From positions 29,655 to 69,210 of the forward strand of contig NZKY01000023.1 in NCBI GenBank assembly GCA_002694035.1: a stretch of DNA of 39,556 nucleotides, given 5' to 3'. Position 1 is the first letter of the stretch, and every line of letters starts with the position of its first letter. Below, in pieces: positions 36,244 through 39,556 of the stretch. A program made the position numbers and the translations under genes. This DNA comes from Opitutia bacterium (GTDB taxonomy: Bacteria > Verrucomicrobiota > Verrucomicrobiia > Opitutales > Seribacteraceae). The notes beneath the pieces were generated by a model. That model ran no database searches, was not told the origin of the DNA, and was given only the letters and a program-made list of their open reading frames with translations.

Positions 36244-36281
36244 TGAGTTGCAACTCATTTAAAAAGGGACTCCATTATAAT
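36244..36281 (+). promoter_or_regulatory. Promoter of the large pseudopilin-like gene with a perfect 14-bp palindrome
   Basis: TATAAT (36276-36281) is a perfect -10 box 11 bases before the ATG at 36293, giving a leader of about 5 bases. The -35 position (ACTCAT or AACTCA) is weak. TGAGTTGCAACTCA (36244-36257) is a perfect 14-bp palindrome overlapping it, as expected of an activator site. The gap from the previous stop is 60 bp and contains no terminator with a U-run. Confidence 0.5.
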
Positions 36282-36292
36282 ATGTCCCTCTT

Positions 36293-39200
36293 ATGAAAAA
36301 AGTTTCGAGTTTTTCATGTAAGTATAAAAATTCTCAAAAAGGCTTTGCTCTTGTCTTAGCTCTTTCATTAATGAGTTTAGTTTTTTTGCTGGTTGTTTCT
36401 CTGGTCAGCTTGGTAGGGACGGATTTGAGTCTAGCTGAGCTTAGAAAGCAAAAAGTACTGGCTCAATCAAATGCACGAATGGGAATGATGGTCGCCTTGG
36501 GAGAAATCCAGAAACATTTGGGACCAGATACGAGAGTGTCTACGACCGCCGATATTTTAGATGAAAGAGTTGAAACAAATGACTTTTATTTAAATCAAAA
36601 TTATGATCCTAATTTGTCGGTTTCGAGTGGGATTGATTTAAACGAAGATGGACAATACAACAAAACACCATTTGGCCAGCGTTACTGGACGGGTGTATGG
36701 AAGCATCGGGGAAAGAGCAAAGGTGGGCTTCAGCCAGGGGCTCGCCCCACTCCAAATATTTTAGAAACGGGGAATTCTGTTAATAAAACCATCATGCCTG
36801 ATTCCGAATACGATCCTCATCCAGCCGTTGAGGTTGCATGGTTGGTAAGTGGTAATGAAGGCTACGAAAAAAAATTGGCTACACTTCAGGGTACTTCTGA
36901 CTACGCAACAACATTGGATTACATTGAAATTCCAGATTCTCTTGAAAAAGAACAACGATATTTTAACGGTAGTCAAACATCGTACGGCTTGGAAGATAAT
37001 GCGTGGTTGGATTATCAGAAAGTTGTTCAAAATACCCTCTCAAATCTGGATACTTTAAATTATAACCCTCAATATTATCACCCATTAATTGAGCTGCCTG
37101 ATCCAGATGATAGTCAATACCCCAATCAGACTGTATGGATGTTGAAGAAACCTTTGCTGAAAGCAACTTATGACCCTTCTAATCCATCAGACTGGAAAAA
37201 TCATCTTGCTGCAGAACCCGTAAAGGTAAGAAAAACAAATTTTGAAATACCAAGAGAAGGCTCATCTTCTTCATTCCAGTCTGCTTCTTATGCATATTGG
37301 GTTGGAGATGAAGGTGTTAAGACAAAGGTAAATATCACCAATCCAAAAAAAGGAGAAAATGCTTGGGATGATCTTGCGGTTGCTACCGAGCCAAATTTAG
37401 AAACTGGTTTTAACATCGCATTTGCTTCTTCAATTAAAGACAAAAAGCAAAATATTTTGTCTCTTGGTATGTTTTCAGAAATTGATGGGGTATCTGGAGA
37501 TCAGATATCTAAATCAAACAGCATGGCTGCATACTTTCATGGACTGACTTCTGATTCCTTTGGAGTGCTTGCTGACACTCGGACAGGTGGATTAAAAAGA
37601 GACCTCAGCTCCGCATTTGCCATAAAATCAGATTCTTCAACATCAGCGTGGGAAAAAGATTTTAAAGGATATCTTTATCAGGACCGGATTTATTACATGA
37701 AGAATATATCTTTTCAACCAAATGCTTTTGCAAATGTATGGAATGATCAATCCTCCGGTCAATTTTCCCCTTCAATTGATGACAAAAATGCCATCCTAAC
37801 GGGTCCTAGATGGTCAATTTTGAAAGATTTTCATAATAAATGGGAGGATTTAAAATCATCCTCATCGATGCTTACTGAAGATGAGTTACTCCCTGATGAC
37901 TTTCCAAGAATAATTGGTGATAATAATGTTGTTTTTGCTGAAAGACCCAATAATCCTAATGGTGAACTTCAGGTATCAATTCGTAACTTGGTTGATAATT
38001 TTAACCATTTTGCTGAAACTACCATAAAGCCTGAGCCCACGAATCATGCGGTTGTACCGGCCCTAGTGGAATTAAAATTTTCTGCTGTACCGACATGGAC
38101 TGGTGGTCGACTTGCTCTCGCAATGTATCCTTCAGTTGCATTTTGGAATCCTTATAATTTACCCATTAATTTAAAAGACATATTTATTGAAGTTCCAATA
38201 AATGTTCAGATGTCTGGTTACAATTCCAAAGAATGGGATTTGTTCGAGAAATGGTATATCCACAATCCTAATGCATCAATAAGTTATATCCCCCATAATC
38301 TTACCACGAGTTCTACTACGATGCCTACACAGAACTGGCAAGTGCCGAATGGGACTAGACCATATATAGATACCAACGGAAATGGCAGATGGGACCCAGG
38401 TGAGCCTAGGACTTGGATACCACGCCCACCACGTCCTGTTGGAGGAGGTGGTGGTGGCGGGGGAGGCATTCCTAATAGTTTTCGTTTTCGGCGAGGTTGG
38501 ATGTTGGATGATTCTTTTAAATTAGGAAGTATCAATCATCCACAGGGTGGAAATTATGCTACATTTAGAAATGATAATAGATATGCCGGTTTTCCACCAG
38601 ATTCACCACCTTGGGTAGATACTAATGATGGAAGCGTAAAAAGATATTATTTTTTTAGAAGTCTTTTTCAGGCCAACCCCAACCTTAGGCCTTCTTCCCC
38701 CAAAGCTGAAAGACATTTACTTCTGAGAATTCCAACTTTGCAGTTGGACGCTGGTGAAAAGTCTCATTTTGTAATTTCGCAGGACACAACATGGGAATGG
38801 ACCGATTTAGTCAATGGAACTACTCCTCAATTTATTGAAGCTAGACTTTCGAAGGGGGACGAAGGATTTGCCAATGCCTTGATATGTAAAACAGCATTCT
38901 CAATGACAGAGACTGAGCCATTAACAATGAATTTCTGGATTCATGCAATTAGAGGGGTAAATAGTGTTGTGAAAGAAGATTTTGATCCCCGAACGGCCAA
39001 AAGAATTCAAAGCAGTTCTTATTTTAGACCACAGGGAATAACTGTTTATGGAAATGATCCAAGGCTTTATTCGTTGGATCAGCTGAAAATTTTGAAGAAA
39101 ATTTCCCGTGAATTTAGAATCGATTTGGGTAGTGGGCATTTAGATTTTTCTCAGGCAAGGTTGCTTGCTGATACAACTCTGGCCCATACTCCAGAATTTT

Positions 39201-39556
39201 TAGTAGGAAATGGTTTCCGTTTGAGGTGGAAATTTCCAGGTACCAGTGATTCCGTCGTTTTTAATCAGTATAACCCAAGATCATTGATTGATAGTTTACA
39301 GGAAGGCTATGGTAATAATTGGAGTGTTGAACATTTTAACGGCACACATTTTAAAGGTAAAGGTAGATTTCATCGAACCTATGGACGAAACAATTTTAAC
39401 TTTTATACACCGCCAACTCATGGAGAAGAATTGGATCCAGCTGTTAATTTTACTTCTGTTGCATCACATGGTCCAGGTTTTGAAGCGGAATTAACTCTCG
39501 ATGCTATTGTGCCTAAGGCAGGGATATCGAATAGCGTTGGTTTTTTTCATGAGCAA
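36293..39556 (+). CDS. Large pseudopilin/PilX-like exported protein, Verru_Chthon cassette type (3' end outside window)
   Basis: My reading from the ATG at 36293 gives 1088 codons without a stop to the last base of the window, so the gene continues beyond it. The N-terminus is basic, then QKGFALVLALSLMSLVFLLVVSLVSLV, a single membrane helix with a Gly-Phe prepilin-like junction but no Glu at +5, as in PilX/Verru_Chthon cassette A proteins. The long exported part contains AFWNPYN and other W/N/P-rich strands. An EF-hand-type loop, DTNGNGRWDPGE (about 693-704), precedes a run of nine glycines (about 717-725). No catalytic motif is seen. The family name is from memory of that verrucomicrobial group and is less certain than the architecture. 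Confidence 0.8.
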   Translation, partial: MKKVSSFSCKYKNSQKGFALVLALSLMSLVFLLVVSLVSLVGTDLSLAELRKQKVLAQSNARMGMMVALGEIQKHLGPDTRVSTTADILDERVETNDFYLNQNYDPNLSVSSGIDLNEDGQYNKTPFGQRYWTGVWKHRGKSKGGLQPGARPTPNILETGNSVNKTIMPDSEYDPHPAVEVAWLVSGNEGYEKKLATLQGTSDYATTLDYIEIPDSLEKEQRYFNGSQTSYGLEDNAWLDYQKVVQNTLSNLDTLNYNPQYYHPLIELPDPDDSQYPNQTVWMLKKPLLKATYDPSNPSDWKNHLAAEPVKVRKTNFEIPREGSSSSFQSASYAYWVGDEGVKTKVNITNPKKGENAWDDLAVATEPNLETGFNIAFASSIKDKKQNILSLGMFSEIDGVSGDQISKSNSMAAYFHGLTSDSFGVLADTRTGGLKRDLSSAFAIKSDSSTSAWEKDFKGYLYQDRIYYMKNISFQPNAFANVWNDQSSGQFSPSIDDKNAILTGPRWSILKDFHNKWEDLKSSSSMLTEDELLPDDFPRIIGDNNVVFAERPNNPNGELQVSIRNLVDNFNHFAETTIKPEPTNHAVVPALVELKFSAVPTWTGGRLALAMYPSVAFWNPYNLPINLKDIFIEVPINVQMSGYNSKEWDLFEKWYIHNPNASISYIPHNLTTSSTTMPTQNWQVPNGTRPYIDTNGNGRWDPGEPRTWIPRPPRPVGGGGGGGGGIPNSFRFRRGWMLDDSFKLGSINHPQGGNYATFRNDNRYAGFPPDSPPWVDTNDGSVKRYYFFRSLFQANPNLRPSSPKAERHLLLRIPTLQLDAGEKSHFVISQDTTWEWTDLVNGTTPQFIEARLSKGDEGFANALICKTAFSMTETEPLTMNFWIHAIRGVNSVVKEDFDPRTAKRIQSSSYFRPQGITVYGNDPRLYSLDQLKILKKISREFRIDLGSGHLDFSQARLLADTTLAHTPEFLVGNGFRLRWKFPGTSDSVVFNQYNPRSLIDSLQEGYGNNWSVEHFNGTHFKGKGRFHRTYGRNNFNFYTPPTHGEELDPAVNFTSVASHGPGFEAELTLDAIVPKAGISNSVGFFHEQ

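Noticed and set aside
36761-39494. Several short ORFs on both strands in the last 3 kb, including one with a proline run (38284-38535, minus)
   Set aside because: All lie inside the continuous frame from 36293. The proline run is the complement of the glycine codons.

Overview
The window is an AT-rich bacterial chromosome segment that reads as a member of the PVC group, most likely a marine Verrucomicrobiota (Opitutae-like). This is inferred from gene content, not from an rRNA. The clues are a double-length tandem UvrA of the kind known from Chlamydiae, planctomycete/verrucomicrobial-type cytochrome c domains (CxxCH ... MPP) fused to other modules, a DUF5069 protein, a PAS-AraC regulator, and two pseudopilin-like proteins resembling the 'Verru_Chthon cassette' families. 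The DNA is compact: convergent genes touch or overlap by a few bases, and recognisable Shine-Dalgarno sequences are nearly absent.

Layout. 1-8.7 kb: the 3' part of a periplasmic HtrA/Deg protease; pyrE; an exported cytochrome c-LRR-zinc-ribbon protein; a 91-aa membrane protein; an MsbA-type ABC exporter; a DUF5069 protein; a partner-switching pair (STAS protein plus GAF-SpoIIE phosphatase); and a peroxiredoxin. 8.7-15.4 kb: tyrS, tandem uvrA and tRNA-Glu. 15.5-22.8 kb: the rpmH-rnpA-yidC cluster, yebC, a metX-metW fusion, a GlpG-type rhomboid and an exported TPR protein. 22.9-29.9 kb: an exported Sel1-repeat protein, a small heat-shock protein with a palindrome over its promoter, then a tight run hrpB-yraN-zwf-msrA whose first start codon lies in a 13-bp inverted repeat. 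30-39.6 kb: a PAS-AraC regulator, a pseudopilin, psd, rpmB, an ApbE-like FMN transferase, a di-haem-domain/FGE-like fusion, and a pseudopilin-like gene of at least 1088 codons that runs off the right edge.

Function. Much of the window is housekeeping: translation (rpmH, rpmB, tyrS, tRNA-Glu, rnpA), membrane biogenesis (yidC, psd, ABC exporter), repair (uvrA), and pyrimidine, methionine and NADPH metabolism. The lineage-specific part is the cell envelope: exported haem-c fusions, the ApbE protein, pseudopilin-like proteins, HtrA, rhomboid, and TPR/Sel1 proteins. Stress functions (Hsp20, MsrA, peroxiredoxin, Zwf, RsbU/STAS-type signalling) are spread through it. No phage, IS element, CRISPR array or rRNA was seen. 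The most unusual signals are the tandem UvrA, the J-domain-like tail on YidC, the haem-c fusion proteins, the large pseudopilin-like protein with an EF-hand-type loop, and the palindromes over the hsp20 and hrpB starts.
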